Notes: generated from the sequence alone by a model not told the origin. Shown: positions 16,407-24,543, counted from the first letter of the stretch. The stretch: 37,043 nt of DNA from VGKU01 sp964388785 (GCA_964388785.1 CAYMBX010000008.1:1-37043), one strand, 5' to 3'. Program-made: numbers and translations.

Positions 16407-16467
16407 ACCGTAGGCGAAAAAAGACGAAACGTCAAGCGTTGACACTCATTTTTGCTTTTGTTAAGGT
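16407..16467. promoter_or_regulatory. Divergent promoter pair with overlapping palindrome (island pair 2)
   Basis: GTCAA-GCG-TTGAC palindrome at 16431-16443. Plus strand: TTGACA 16439-16444, 17-bp spacer, -10 TAAGGT 16462-16467, driving the gene at 16514. Minus strand: TTGACG 16435-16430, 17-bp spacer, -10 TACGGT 16412-16407, driving the gene at 16369. The minus -10 is identical to that of pair 1. The 5' leader of the plus gene contains a small CCCTTT/AAAGGG hairpin near 16476-16489. Confidence 0.78.
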
Positions 16468-16513
16468 CATCTCTCCCTTTAAAAAGGGAATATTTTAGAG
16501 GCGAGGTGAGAAG

Positions 16514-17536
16514 ATGCCCACCGAACGGACTCACAACTATGCCGCCAAAAACGGCGTACGCAACGAGTGGATCCGATTCCTAGGCGATGCGGGCGTGCTG
16601 GGAGATCCCCATGACGCGTCCGGATTCTACCTCCCAGGAATCGAGAACATCGAGCTCGAGTTATACCGCCGTCTCGGCATTGATCCAAGACGACTGGTCG
16701 GCGCGGAACATCTTGTCCATCTTGCGCCTCTGGTGCGAGAGCGGGATGTGATGACGCTAGTGCAAGGAAGCATCTCTAAAGCGGTTGAGGCCGTGATTGC
16801 ACAGCAGCTGCATCCGCTGACGTTTGCGCATGTGGATCTGGACGGTTCCTATCACACGTTTCTCGAAGATTTTCTTTCGCTGTTTCGGGTTTTTCCGACC
16901 CGAACCGGGGGATGTCTGTGTGTCACGAGCTATTCGGCTCGTGACGATGAAACAGTGATGCAGGGCGTTGTGAACACGAGCAAGTTTTATTCCGTGGCCG
17001 GCAACATGGGGCAGTTCTGGAAGGACTACGGACGGATGCTCGAGCGGCACACGGCCCTTCGACGCATGCTCGTCGACAGTCGCAGCGAAGACCATGCGCA
17101 TCTCAGCCGCGAACTCGGATTCCTTTGGTGGATTGCACTGGTCATGGGAACGGTCGAAGAGTCAGTACAGGACGGACGGCTCTCGGTCGTGCACCGGTCC
17201 TACATTGACACGCTTGAGGGGCCGCTTCGATCTTTGACCGAACATGTCCAATCGATTTCGACCAACGCAAGGGACTTTCGGCTTGTTCACGAGCCGGCGC
17301 TGCGTGACCTTGTCTCGAAAACGCGTTGTCCGCTTTGGCCGGATCGATTTGAACACTACGCGTACCATACAACCGGCCACCAGCCGATGCGAACATGGAT
17401 GATTCGTCTCATTCATGTGCCAGAAGGCATGGAACCACCGACGCACTTGGAGATCATCGAACAGCTTTGGAACATGGCGGTCCGTACTCCGCTTGTGTTC
17501 TATAACGAAAGTGGTGTGCGTGTGAGTTTCGACTAA
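16514..17536 (+). CDS. 340-aa island protein, possible Rossmann/methyltransferase-like fold
   Basis: No firm family. Residues about 40-150 alternate strands and helices: LVGAEHLV, VMTLVQGSISKAVEAVIAQQL, then FAHVDLDGSYHTFLEDFLSLF and GGCLCVTSYSARDDE. The acidic VDLDGS after a strand and the following strand-loop resemble motifs IV-V of class I methyltransferase-like folds, but a glycine-rich SAM motif I is not evident. SAM binding is therefore unproven. The C-terminal half is helical and Trp/His-rich. An SD (GAGGTGAG) precedes the ATG. It is followed 14 nt later by the 231-aa gene and shares its divergent promoter with the 464-aa coiled-coil gene. Confidence 0.65.
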   Translation: MPTERTHNYAAKNGVRNEWIRFLGDAGVLGDPHDASGFYLPGIENIELELYRRLGIDPRRLVGAEHLVHLAPLVRERDVMTLVQGSISKAVEAVIAQQLHPLTFAHVDLDGSYHTFLEDFLSLFRVFPTRTGGCLCVTSYSARDDETVMQGVVNTSKFYSVAGNMGQFWKDYGRMLERHTALRRMLVDSRSEDHAHLSRELGFLWWIALVMGTVEESVQDGRLSVVHRSYIDTLEGPLRSLTEHVQSISTNARDFRLVHEPALRDLVSKTRCPLWPDRFEHYAYHTTGHQPMRTWMIRLIHVPEGMEPPTHLEIIEQLWNMAVRTPLVFYNESGVRVSFD

Positions 17537-17550
17537 GGAGAAGTGTTGAG

Positions 17551-18246
17551 ATGAACGTGTTGGACTTGCTGCAGCGTGTGCTTTTTCATGGGCTTGATCT
17601 GGTTCATCAATCGGGTGTGCGCGATGCGCAGATCGCTCGGATCGCGGAAGCGACCGGCGTGGATCTCGGGATTCCCGAGACGATCCAGCGCGAGGTGACG
17701 CCTCAGATGCGCGAGCAGATCGTCGCTGCGCGCGCTCGCTACAACGAGTTCGAATGGCTTTACCCAAATGGACCGCGCGATCAGCTCTGTGTGAAGCACC
17801 ACCTCACCCGACTTCAAGTCGCGGGCGTGCTCGCGGGCGAGACCAAGCGGGAAGCGAACGGAGGTGTACAAGTCAATCAGGACGAACCCGATGCTCCCGC
17901 GATGGCCGATCCGCCCGTTGCTGCGGATTCCTCCGCTCCGCCTCCAGAGCCCACATCTGCACGGTCCGGTCGAAGGGTCGCAACCAAGCTCGGGATCACG
18001 GACGATCCTGCAACCTGGCCGCGTCGCAACGGCAGCACGGAGGTTCAGCCCAAAACGAAGAAGTACGACACCGACGTGACGGACTGGCGGATCGCGACGG
18101 CAGTGCTCAACGCCGGTCGCTGGGAAGAACTGCGTCGGAAGATCGGCTACATTCGAGTGCTCTCGCGCCAACAGGTCGCCGGGATGAAGGCGGTGCTCAG
18201 TCGCGGCGATTCCCCGCTCGCTTTGCAGGAGGAAGCGAGTGACTAA
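17551..18246 (+). CDS. 231-aa island protein with Pro/Ala-rich linker, unknown function
   Basis: Not recognised. Residues 1-100 are helical and could hold a DNA-binding helix pair (RDAQIARIAEATGVDLG). A low-complexity Pro/Ala/Asp linker spans about 105-145. The C-terminal 80 residues form a basic helical module (TDWRIATAVLNAGRWEELRRK). SD AAGGAG lies 10 nt before the ATG. It is the second gene of the operon begun at 16514 and is closed by a terminator. The two-domain plus linker layout resembles that of the 480-aa protein at the other end of the island. Confidence 0.65.
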   Translation: MNVLDLLQRVLFHGLDLVHQSGVRDAQIARIAEATGVDLGIPETIQREVTPQMREQIVAARARYNEFEWLYPNGPRDQLCVKHHLTRLQVAGVLAGETKREANGGVQVNQDEPDAPAMADPPVAADSSAPPPEPTSARSGRRVATKLGITDDPATWPRRNGSTEVQPKTKKYDTDVTDWRIATAVLNAGRWEELRRKIGYIRVLSRQQVAGMKAVLSRGDSPLALQEEASD

Positions 18247-18249
18247 CGT

Positions 18250-18276
18250 ACCACTGTGCAAACGGTGGTTTTTTAT
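18250..18276 (+). terminator. Terminator ending the island on the plus strand
   Basis: Stem ACCACTGT 18250-18257 / ACGGTGGT 18262-18269 (one T-G pair), loop GCAA, then a run of T. Confidence 0.85.
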
Positions 18277-18301
18277 TTGGTGTGAGGTTTGAGATATCGG
18301 A

Positions 18302-18338
18302 CAAAATAAAAGAGACGAGGTCTCTTGACCCCGTCTCT
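18302..18338 (-). terminator. hppA terminator
   Basis: 12-bp stem (18311-18322 with 18327-18338, one G-T wobble as read on the minus strand), loop of four bases, followed on the minus strand by TTTATTTTG. It lies 12 bp after the hppA stop. Confidence 0.87.
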
Positions 18339-18349
18339 GGGAGATCATT

Positions 18350-20341
18350 CTATACAATCAATGCTACGATGAGGAGCGCGACAATATTCAGAATCTTAAT
18401 CATTGGGTTGATCGCAGGACCTGCCGTGTCTTTGTACGGATCGCCCACCGTGTCACCTGTCACTGCTGCTTTATGCGCATCGGACCCCTTTCCACCATAG
18501 TTTCCGGCTTCGATGTATTTCTTTGCATTGTCCCACGCACCCCCTCCGGTGGTCATCGCAATCGCGAGGAACAGTCCGGTGATGATTGATCCGATGAGAA
18601 GTCCTCCGAGCGCTTGCGGTCCGAGTCCGAATCCAACAATGATTGGTGCGAGGACGGCAAGAAGTGATGGGACAATCATGCGACGAAGCGCGCTTTGCGT
18701 GACAATATCAACGGCTTTGCCGTATTCCGGCTTTGCTGTTCCATCCATGATGCCTTTAATTTCACGAAACTGTCGGCGTACCTCTTCCACGACCGCACCC
18801 GCAGCTTGCCCCACGGCTTGCATGGCCATGGCGGCAAACCAATACGTCACAAGACCGCCAAGGAAAAGTCCGGCGATCACGCGCGGATCGACAAGATCAA
18901 ACGTGACGCTCACTCCCTCGGCTTCAATGGCATGAATGTAATCGCCAAACAGAACAATGGTCGCAAGGCCTGCCGAACCAATCGCATACGCCTTTGTCAC
19001 AGCTTTGGTGGTATTACCAACTGCGTCAAGCGGATCGGTGACTTCACGCACGGAATCCGGGAGTTCAGACATTTCGGCAATTCCACCCGCGTTATCCGTA
19101 ATAGGACCAAACGCATCGATCGCCACGATAATACCTGTCAGCGAAAGCATGGCCATTGCCGCGATCGCGACTCCGAAGAGTCCGGCAAGTTCATAGGACA
19201 CCAGTATGCCGATCACAATCGTCAGCACGGGCAGCGCAGTTGATTTCATGGAGAGCGCAAGTCCGGCAATAATGTTTGTTCCATGTCCGGATTGAGATGC
19301 GTGTGCCAATTCTTTCACCGGTTTGTACTGTGTTCCTGTGTAGTACTCGGTGATGACAATCATGAGCGCGGTTACGGCAAGTCCGATGAGTGCGCTGTAA
19401 TACACGTTCATAGCGTTAAGCCCCGCAATTCCACCGAGCAGCTGTGTGGTCACAGGATAGAATCCAATCGCGGCAAGAACTCCCGCCACGATCAAGCCCT
19501 TATAAAGGGCTTTCATGATTTTTTTGTCCGAGCCGATTTTGATGAAGAATGTTCCGATAATGGATGCGACAATGGAAACGGCTCCGAGTGCCAGCGGATA
19601 CAAAATGATCGTTTCATTGCCGGAGAACAAGAGAGCGCCAAGAAGCATCGCGGCGACGGACGTCACGACATAGGTTTCAAAGAGGTCTGCGGCCATACCG
19701 GCACAGTCACCGACGTTATCACCGACGTTATCTGCAATGACAGCCGGGTTGCGCGGATCATCTTCCGGAATGCCGGCTTCCGTTTTTCCCACAAGGTCCG
19801 CACCCACATCCGCGGCTTTGGTAAAAATTCCTCCACCGAGACGGGCGAAGACGCTGATCAGTGATCCTCCAAATCCCAGTCCAACAAGCGCATTCACATC
19901 GCCTGTTGCACCGTAAAATCCAGCGACGCCAATGATAGCGAGTCCCACTACGAACAGTCCGGTCACAGCTCCGCCGCGTGACGCCATATCCATGGCAGCG
20001 GACAACCCGCTTTTTGCTGCCTCGGTCGTACGGACGTTTGCACGGACAGAAACAGACATCCCAATGTAACCCGCAAGACCCGAGAGAACGGCGCCGACCA
20101 AAAATCCGAGCGCGAGCGTCCAGTTAAGCGCGAGCCCAAGAAGCAGGAACACGACAATGCCGATGGCCGCGATCATTTTGTATTGACGCGCCATGTAGGC
20201 ATTCGCCCCCTCTTGAATCGCAAGCGCGATTCCCTTCATTTTTCCTTCTCCCGCCGGGCGTTTAAGGATCCATTGAATAAGAGCTCCTCCGTAGATCAGG
20301 GATAAAATCCCCGCCAAGATCGCATAGGTCGTTATGGACAT
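18350..20341 (-). CDS. hppA: Membrane-bound proton-translocating pyrophosphatase, K+-independent type
   Basis: 663 residues from the ATG at 20341; the longer frame would overlap the start of rnhB. About 16 membrane segments. The catalytic signatures are intact: IQEGANAYMARQY, DVGADLVGKTEAGIPEDDPRN, NVGDNVGDCAGMAADLFE, DAFGPITDNAGGIAEM, and near the C-terminus SDAHKAAVTGDTVGDPYKDT. The GNTTKA motif carries Lys where K+-dependent enzymes have Ala, which by family knowledge marks the K+-independent H+-pump. It couples PPi hydrolysis to proton export and could energise a cell with little respiration. It is divergent from rnhB. Confidence 0.96.
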   Translation of the reverse strand: MSITTYAILAGILSLIYGGALIQWILKRPAGEGKMKGIALAIQEGANAYMARQYKMIAAIGIVVFLLLGLALNWTLALGFLVGAVLSGLAGYIGMSVSVRANVRTTEAAKSGLSAAMDMASRGGAVTGLFVVGLAIIGVAGFYGATGDVNALVGLGFGGSLISVFARLGGGIFTKAADVGADLVGKTEAGIPEDDPRNPAVIADNVGDNVGDCAGMAADLFETYVVTSVAAMLLGALLFSGNETIILYPLALGAVSIVASIIGTFFIKIGSDKKIMKALYKGLIVAGVLAAIGFYPVTTQLLGGIAGLNAMNVYYSALIGLAVTALMIVITEYYTGTQYKPVKELAHASQSGHGTNIIAGLALSMKSTALPVLTIVIGILVSYELAGLFGVAIAAMAMLSLTGIIVAIDAFGPITDNAGGIAEMSELPDSVREVTDPLDAVGNTTKAVTKAYAIGSAGLATIVLFGDYIHAIEAEGVSVTFDLVDPRVIAGLFLGGLVTYWFAAMAMQAVGQAAGAVVEEVRRQFREIKGIMDGTAKPEYGKAVDIVTQSALRRMIVPSLLAVLAPIIVGFGLGPQALGGLLIGSIITGLFLAIAMTTGGGAWDNAKKYIEAGNYGGKGSDAHKAAVTGDTVGDPYKDTAGPAINPMIKILNIVALLIVALIV

Positions 20342-20386
20342 AGGATAGATTCCGTTAAACAAAGTTACGGATAATTCAAAAGACGA

Positions 20387-20395
20387 TGCTATACT
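20387..20395 (+). promoter_or_regulatory. Extended -10 promoter of rnhB
   Basis: TGC-TATACT at 20387-20395, with 10 bp to the rnhB ATG at 20406. It predicts a leader of only about 3-4 nt. No good -35 box at the right distance. Confidence 0.55.
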
Positions 20396-20405
20396 AAGGA
20401 AAATA

Positions 20406-21032
20406 ATGGCAACTGTCAACGCATTTGTGCCAAAAACGCCCAATTTTCAATATGAACGCGAACTCTTCTCGCAGGGATACCGAATGATTGTTGGGGTTGA
20501 TGAAGCCGGGTGCGGAGCGCTTGCGGGGCCTGTTTGTGCAGGTGCGGTCGTTTTGCCGATCTCCTCACGCATCGGTCTGTTGCGCGATAGTAAACTACTC
20601 TCGCCATCACAACGAGAAACGCTTTTTGGCCTCGTGACCGCGCGCGCGGTCGCGTGGGCGGTTGGCATGGCAAGTGTGGAAGAAATTTCGCGTCTGAATA
20701 TTCGCGCAGCCACATTTCTTGCCATGCAGCGCGCGATCAGTCGGATTCCTGATGCACAAGCGCTTCTTGTGGATGCGTGGACAATCCCTGGGATATCTCT
20801 CCCGCAAAAAGGGATTGTCCACGGCGATCGATTGATCAAATCCATCGCGGCTGCATCCATTGTTGCAAAAGTTACGCGTGATCGACTCATGGATGAATAT
20901 CACACGCACTTTCCGGTGTACGGGTTCCACAAACATAAAGGATACGGAACCAAAGAGCATCGGCGTGCGATTGAACAGTACGGTCCATGTACGATTCATC
21001 GATTAACGTATAAAACGTTTCATCAGGATTGA
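20406..21032 (+). CDS. rnhB: Ribonuclease HII
   Basis: 208 residues. IVGVDEAGCGALAGPVCAGAVVL carries the Asp-Glu pair and GR/GP motif (here GCGALAGP rather than GRGPLAGP). LLRDSKLLSPSQRE, LLVDAWTIPG and SIAAASIVAKVTRDRLM follow, and YGFHKHKGYGTKEHRRAI is the C-terminal signature. It removes RNA, including single ribonucleotides, from DNA. The arrangement with hppA is divergent, with start codons 64 bp apart. It overlaps the following peptidase frame by 4 nt if that gene starts at TTG 21029. Confidence 0.95.
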   Translation: MATVNAFVPKTPNFQYERELFSQGYRMIVGVDEAGCGALAGPVCAGAVVLPISSRIGLLRDSKLLSPSQRETLFGLVTARAVAWAVGMASVEEISRLNIRAATFLAMQRAISRIPDAQALLVDAWTIPGISLPQKGIVHGDRLIKSIAAASIVAKVTRDRLMDEYHTHFPVYGFHKHKGYGTKEHRRAIEQYGPCTIHRLTYKTFHQD

Positions 21033-22384
21033 CGGAAAGCCCTTTTTTCTTTATAGTGTCACACGCGTTTATCTTCTCTCGTATTCGACTCAAACTCAAA
21101 CAATTTCTTGTTCGCTTGCTGTTGACGCTTTTGCGCGGGCTGATTTTGGTGAAACGTCACGGAGCAACAGTGCTTCCATCGTTGGCACGACCGTTTTTAT
21201 TCATCGGTCGTTTTTTGGTTCGTTCGATCGGGATCCCGTCTTATCGCTTTATCTTTTTTATTCGTCGTTCTCTCGCACAAATCGTTCGTCCGACGAAACA
21301 TCGTCTGCTGCGCATTATCACTAACCGTTACACGGTTCATTTTACGATGATCGTTGTGGTTGCGGGTGTTGTGTTTGTGAACGTGCAGACGCGAGATGTG
21401 CGTGCGGAAACGTTCGGACAAAAAAGCATTCTGTATTCGTTGGTTGCAGTGGACGATTCTCAGACGATCGAAGTGGTGGAAGCTGGGGAACGTGTGGTGG
21501 GAACAGGGACGCGGATTTCGTACCTGAACGATACGATTTTGGATTCGCGCGCACATATTGATTTGAATTACGTAAATGAGGGATACGTCACCCCGACAAC
21601 CGGAGGTCAGTCTACGACCCCTTCCACCTCGGTTCCCGCTCGCGAGAGCATTGAAACGTATGTCGTGCAGGAAGGCGATACCCTTGGAGAGATTGCCGAA
21701 CGCCATGGGTTGAATTTGAGCACAGTGCTGTGGGCGAATAATCTGACGTTTAGAAGCACAATTCAGCCGGGCCAGGAGCTTTCCATTCTTCCGGTCGACG
21801 GCGTGCTTTATAAGGTGTCTTCGGGAGATACGATTTCACGCATCGCCACTCGTCATAATGTCGAAGCGGATGAAATTCTCTCCCAAAACAACATTGCCAG
21901 CGCCGATAAGCTTCAAATCGGTCAACAGCTTCTTATTCCAGGCGGTGAACCTTACAAAACCGCACCGCGTATTACCGCGCCGGTGGCTAATTTGTTCACA
22001 CCTCCTTCCAAAACAGCCCCTGCAAGCGGCAATTGGGTTTGGCCAACCGATTGGCATACGATTACGCAATACTATGGATGGCGCCACACCGGGGTTGATA
22101 TCGACGGAGATTACTCCACGTATAGTTATGCGGCGCGCGATGGTGTTGTGATTTATAACGGATGGCGCGGTGGATATGGGCTGACGATTGAGGTGGATCA
22201 CGGCGATGGCTATGTCACCAGATATGCGCACCATTCAAAAAATCTCGTCTCTGTCGGTGATTATGTGACAGCCGGACAGGCCGTTGCCCGCACAGGAACG
22301 ACCGGACGATCGACCGGAACTCATTTGCACTTTGAGGTCATCAAAAACGGGAGATTCCAGAACCCGCTGGATTACGTGAGGTAA
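21029..22384 (+). CDS. Membrane-anchored LysM/M23 peptidoglycan peptidase
   Basis: 451 residues if started at TTG 21029 (overlapping the rnhB stop); GTG 21056 is an alternative and neither has a good SD. The N-terminal 100 residues are basic-hydrophobic with several short apolar stretches and a clear membrane segment at 104-120. LysM domains lie at about 210-254 (YVVQEGDTLGEIAERHG) and 260-304 (YKVSSGDTISRIATRHN). The M23 domain spans about 345-450 with the zinc ligands HTGVDID (His353, Asp357) and THLHFE (His434), plus the catalytic His in YAHHSKN. It would cleave peptidoglycan cross-bridges outside the membrane, in growth or division. Confidence 0.93.
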   Translation: MTESPFFFIVSHAFIFSRIRLKLKQFLVRLLLTLLRGLILVKRHGATVLPSLARPFLFIGRFLVRSIGIPSYRFIFFIRRSLAQIVRPTKHRLLRIITNRYTVHFTMIVVVAGVVFVNVQTRDVRAETFGQKSILYSLVAVDDSQTIEVVEAGERVVGTGTRISYLNDTILDSRAHIDLNYVNEGYVTPTTGGQSTTPSTSVPARESIETYVVQEGDTLGEIAERHGLNLSTVLWANNLTFRSTIQPGQELSILPVDGVLYKVSSGDTISRIATRHNVEADEILSQNNIASADKLQIGQQLLIPGGEPYKTAPRITAPVANLFTPPSKTAPASGNWVWPTDWHTITQYYGWRHTGVDIDGDYSTYSYAARDGVVIYNGWRGGYGLTIEVDHGDGYVTRYAHHSKNLVSVGDYVTAGQAVARTGTTGRSTGTHLHFEVIKNGRFQNPLDYVR

Positions 22385-22403
22385 TCAATGGTTAATTTTT
22401 GGA

Positions 22404-22437
22404 CATCCTCAGTCAATATTCGATTGAGTATTTTTGT
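22404..22437 (+). terminator. Weak terminator after the M23 peptidase gene, relative of the 8668 hairpin
   Basis: TCAAT / ATTGA (22413-22417 and 22423-22427) followed by GTATTTTTGTTTG. CATCCTCAGTC and TATTTTTGT match the 8668-8712 terminator, so this looks like a decayed copy of the same element. Confidence 0.5.
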
Positions 22438-22460
22438 TTGTGGGATGAGGGGATTGGGTT

Positions 22461-22597
22461 GTAGACCAACGTTTGGTGAGGCGAGAAGGCTCGTTCTGCG
22501 AGCTCTCGAACGAGCCTTCTCGCCGTAGCAGGATTGGACGTGCGGTGTGAACCATCCCTCACTCCTGACAGAGCACGATTGTCAACCAAACGTTTGG
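22461..22597. repeat. Composite repeat: two CCAAACGTTTGG-type palindromes around a 17-bp hairpin
   Basis: ACCAACGTTTGGT 22465-22477 is followed by a perfect 17-bp inverted repeat (22480-22496 with 22508-22524; arms begin GGCGAGAAGG and end CTTCTCGCC). After 61 bp comes the perfect CCAAACGTTTGG at 22586-22597. No open reading frame fits inside. It lies between the M23 gene and the zinc-ribbon gene and accounts for most of this 280-bp gene-free stretch. Confidence 0.7.
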
Positions 22598-22665
22598 ATT
22601 GATATTCTTCACCAGAGTGGATCGGGGTTCTGGGGTATAATATGGAAAAATATAAAACAGCATCT

Positions 22666-23052
22666 ATGGCGGAAAAGACGTGTCATGCGTGCAAACAATT
22701 TGTCGATGAGTGGAATGAGAAGTGTGCTTCTTGCGGGATGCATCTTGTCCTGGAGCCGGATGAAGTGCGTAAAGCTCGATATTTGAAAGGCCCGGCACTT
22801 GGCGCGATGCTGTTTACACAAGGCTGGACATTTGGTGCGAGATTGTATGTCTGGTTTTTACTTTCGTTGATTCCGGTGATCGGGATCGGGGCACTTGTGG
22901 CCTGTCTTTTCTTTGGACGGAGGTGGTCTTGGAAACACGGTGGTTGGGCGACCTGGGAGGAATTTCAATCACGTATGCGCGTGTTGGATACAATCGCTAT
23001 CATCTGGGTGATCATTCTCATCGCTTTATACATGTGGCGTCGTTACGCATAG
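22666..23052 (+). CDS. Small zinc-ribbon membrane protein
   Basis: 128 residues from the ATG at 22666. An in-frame ATG at 22642 directly abuts a perfect TATAAT (22636-22641), so it cannot be in the transcript from that promoter. Residues 6-24 hold a CHAC...CASC zinc ribbon, followed by a short helix and two or three membrane segments (LYVWFLLSLIPVIGIGALVACLFF; TIAIIWVIILIALYMW). It resembles small zinc-ribbon membrane proteins common in Patescibacteria. Function unknown. Its last 10 bases overlap the end of the converging comM gene. Confidence 0.75.
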   Translation: MAEKTCHACKQFVDEWNEKCASCGMHLVLEPDEVRKARYLKGPALGAMLFTQGWTFGARLYVWFLLSLIPVIGIGALVACLFFGRRWSWKHGGWATWEEFQSRMRVLDTIAIIWVIILIALYMWRRYA

Positions 23053-24515
23053 CTTTTCGCTTCACGCATTCTGTACTGAATCGCTTCCGCGACATGCGCT
23101 TCTTCAATGTGAGAAGATTGATCCAGATCGGCGATCGTACGTGCGACACGTTGGATGCGAAAGTATCCACGTGTGCTTATGAAGCCTTTTGAAAACAAAG
23201 AATCAAGCAGACGTTTACCGTCCGTAGAAATTGCTTCGCGGGCTTTTTTTGTCTGTTCACGAAACGTCCGTGCACGAATGACTCGTGTTTGCACAACTTG
23301 AGAAGTTTCCAGTATCGGTCCATCTATTAAATCCGTGGTGTCGATATTTGGCACATCAATGACTAAATCAATACGATCAAGCAACGGACCGGAAATTTTA
23401 CGTTCGTACGCTCGCACGGCACGGTGGTCGCATTCGCAATGTCGTTGAGGGTCATTGAGGTATCCGCATGGGCATGGATTGCGTGTGGCAAGCAATTGGA
23501 ACTGTGCCGGAAACGTGACCGATCCGGTTGCACGTGAAATCGTAACGAGACCATCTTCGATGGGTTGACGTAGTGTTTCCAGTGTATGTCTTCCGAATTC
23601 AGGAAGTTCATCCAAAAACAGAATGCCACGATGCGCGAGTGAGACCTCCCCTGGGATCGGCCAGGTTCCACCTCCAATGAGCGAAGTGGCTGAACAGGAA
23701 TGATGCGGATTGCGAAATGGGCGAACAAAGGAAATACCCTTTTCTTCGGTTTTTGCACCAGCGACTGACCAAATGGATGCAACCTCAATGGCTTCCTCAG
23801 TGGAGAGCGGAGTCAGAATCGACGGAAACGCACGAGCAAGCAATGTTTTTCCGGTTCCCGGCGGACCCTGGAGGAGGACATTGTGTGAACCTGTCGCAGC
23901 GATTTCCAGTCCGCGTTTGGCAAACGCGTGTCCGCGAATTTGAGAAAAACAGACAGTTGGTTTGTTTGAGAGCGGTTCAAGAATGGATGTTGTCGGTTCA
24001 ATTTGTTGTCGATTCTGGAGATGTTCAATAACGTCTTTTAATGTTTCGACCGCATACACACATACTTCAGGGACAAGCGCGGCTTCCTGCGCATTTTGTT
24101 TTGGAATGATGAGCTTATTGAAACCTTGTTGTTTGGCCATGAGTGCCACCGGAAGCACACCGTGAATCGGTCGCACCTCTCCATGAAGGCCAAGTTCACC
24201 CAGCACGACCGTATGTTCTATCGAGTTTGTATCAATGTCTCCGCTTCGGTTTAGTATAGAAAGTGCGATAGCCAAATCATAAAGAATTCCCTGTTTGCGC
24301 AAATGTGCTGGAGCGAGGTTTACAGTGACTCGTCCTCTTGGGAAAGAGAAGCCGCTGTTGCGCATAGCCGAACGAATGCGGTCACGAGATTCACGAACCG
24401 AAACATCCGGTAGACCCACAATGGTAAATTGAGGAATCCCTGTAGCGACGTCTGTTTCAACAGTGACAGGAACAGCTTGGATTCCAAAGATGGCAGCTGA
24501 TGTAATGGATAACAT
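23043..24515 (-). CDS. comM: ComM/YifB family Mg-chelatase-like AAA+ ATPase
   Basis: 490 residues, the usual length. N-terminal domain: ITSAAIFGIQAVPVTVETDVATGIPQFTIVGLPD and VTVNLAPAHLRKQG. AAA+ core: Walker A QGPPGTGKTLLAR (about 216-228), HHSCSATSLIGGG, Walker B GILFLDELPEF, and sensor NPCPCGYLNDPQRHCECD. The C-terminal domain ends EAIQYRMREAKSYA. The family includes ComM, a hexameric helicase that extends heteroduplex during natural transformation. It is last in a dksA-like/lspA/comM gene row, and its SD lies inside a hairpin. Confidence 0.95.
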   Translation of the reverse strand: MLSITSAAIFGIQAVPVTVETDVATGIPQFTIVGLPDVSVRESRDRIRSAMRNSGFSFPRGRVTVNLAPAHLRKQGILYDLAIALSILNRSGDIDTNSIEHTVVLGELGLHGEVRPIHGVLPVALMAKQQGFNKLIIPKQNAQEAALVPEVCVYAVETLKDVIEHLQNRQQIEPTTSILEPLSNKPTVCFSQIRGHAFAKRGLEIAATGSHNVLLQGPPGTGKTLLARAFPSILTPLSTEEAIEVASIWSVAGAKTEEKGISFVRPFRNPHHSCSATSLIGGGTWPIPGEVSLAHRGILFLDELPEFGRHTLETLRQPIEDGLVTISRATGSVTFPAQFQLLATRNPCPCGYLNDPQRHCECDHRAVRAYERKISGPLLDRIDLVIDVPNIDTTDLIDGPILETSQVVQTRVIRARTFREQTKKAREAISTDGKRLLDSLFSKGFISTRGYFRIQRVARTIADLDQSSHIEEAHVAEAIQYRMREAKSYA

Positions 24516-24543
24516 AAAACCTCTCCGTTTCCGGGGAGGTTTT
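24516..24543 (-). terminator. Hairpin between lspA and comM, covering the comM SD
   Basis: 11-bp stem (24516-24526 with 24533-24543), loop of six. On the minus strand only four T precede the comM ATG (24515), so termination would be weak. The descending arm contains GGAGAGG, the only SD for comM, which the hairpin would hide. Confidence 0.65.

Noticed and set aside
10095..18276. Island as a prophage or integrative element
   Set aside because: No phage structural gene, integrase, transposase, tRNA edge or flanking repeat visible.
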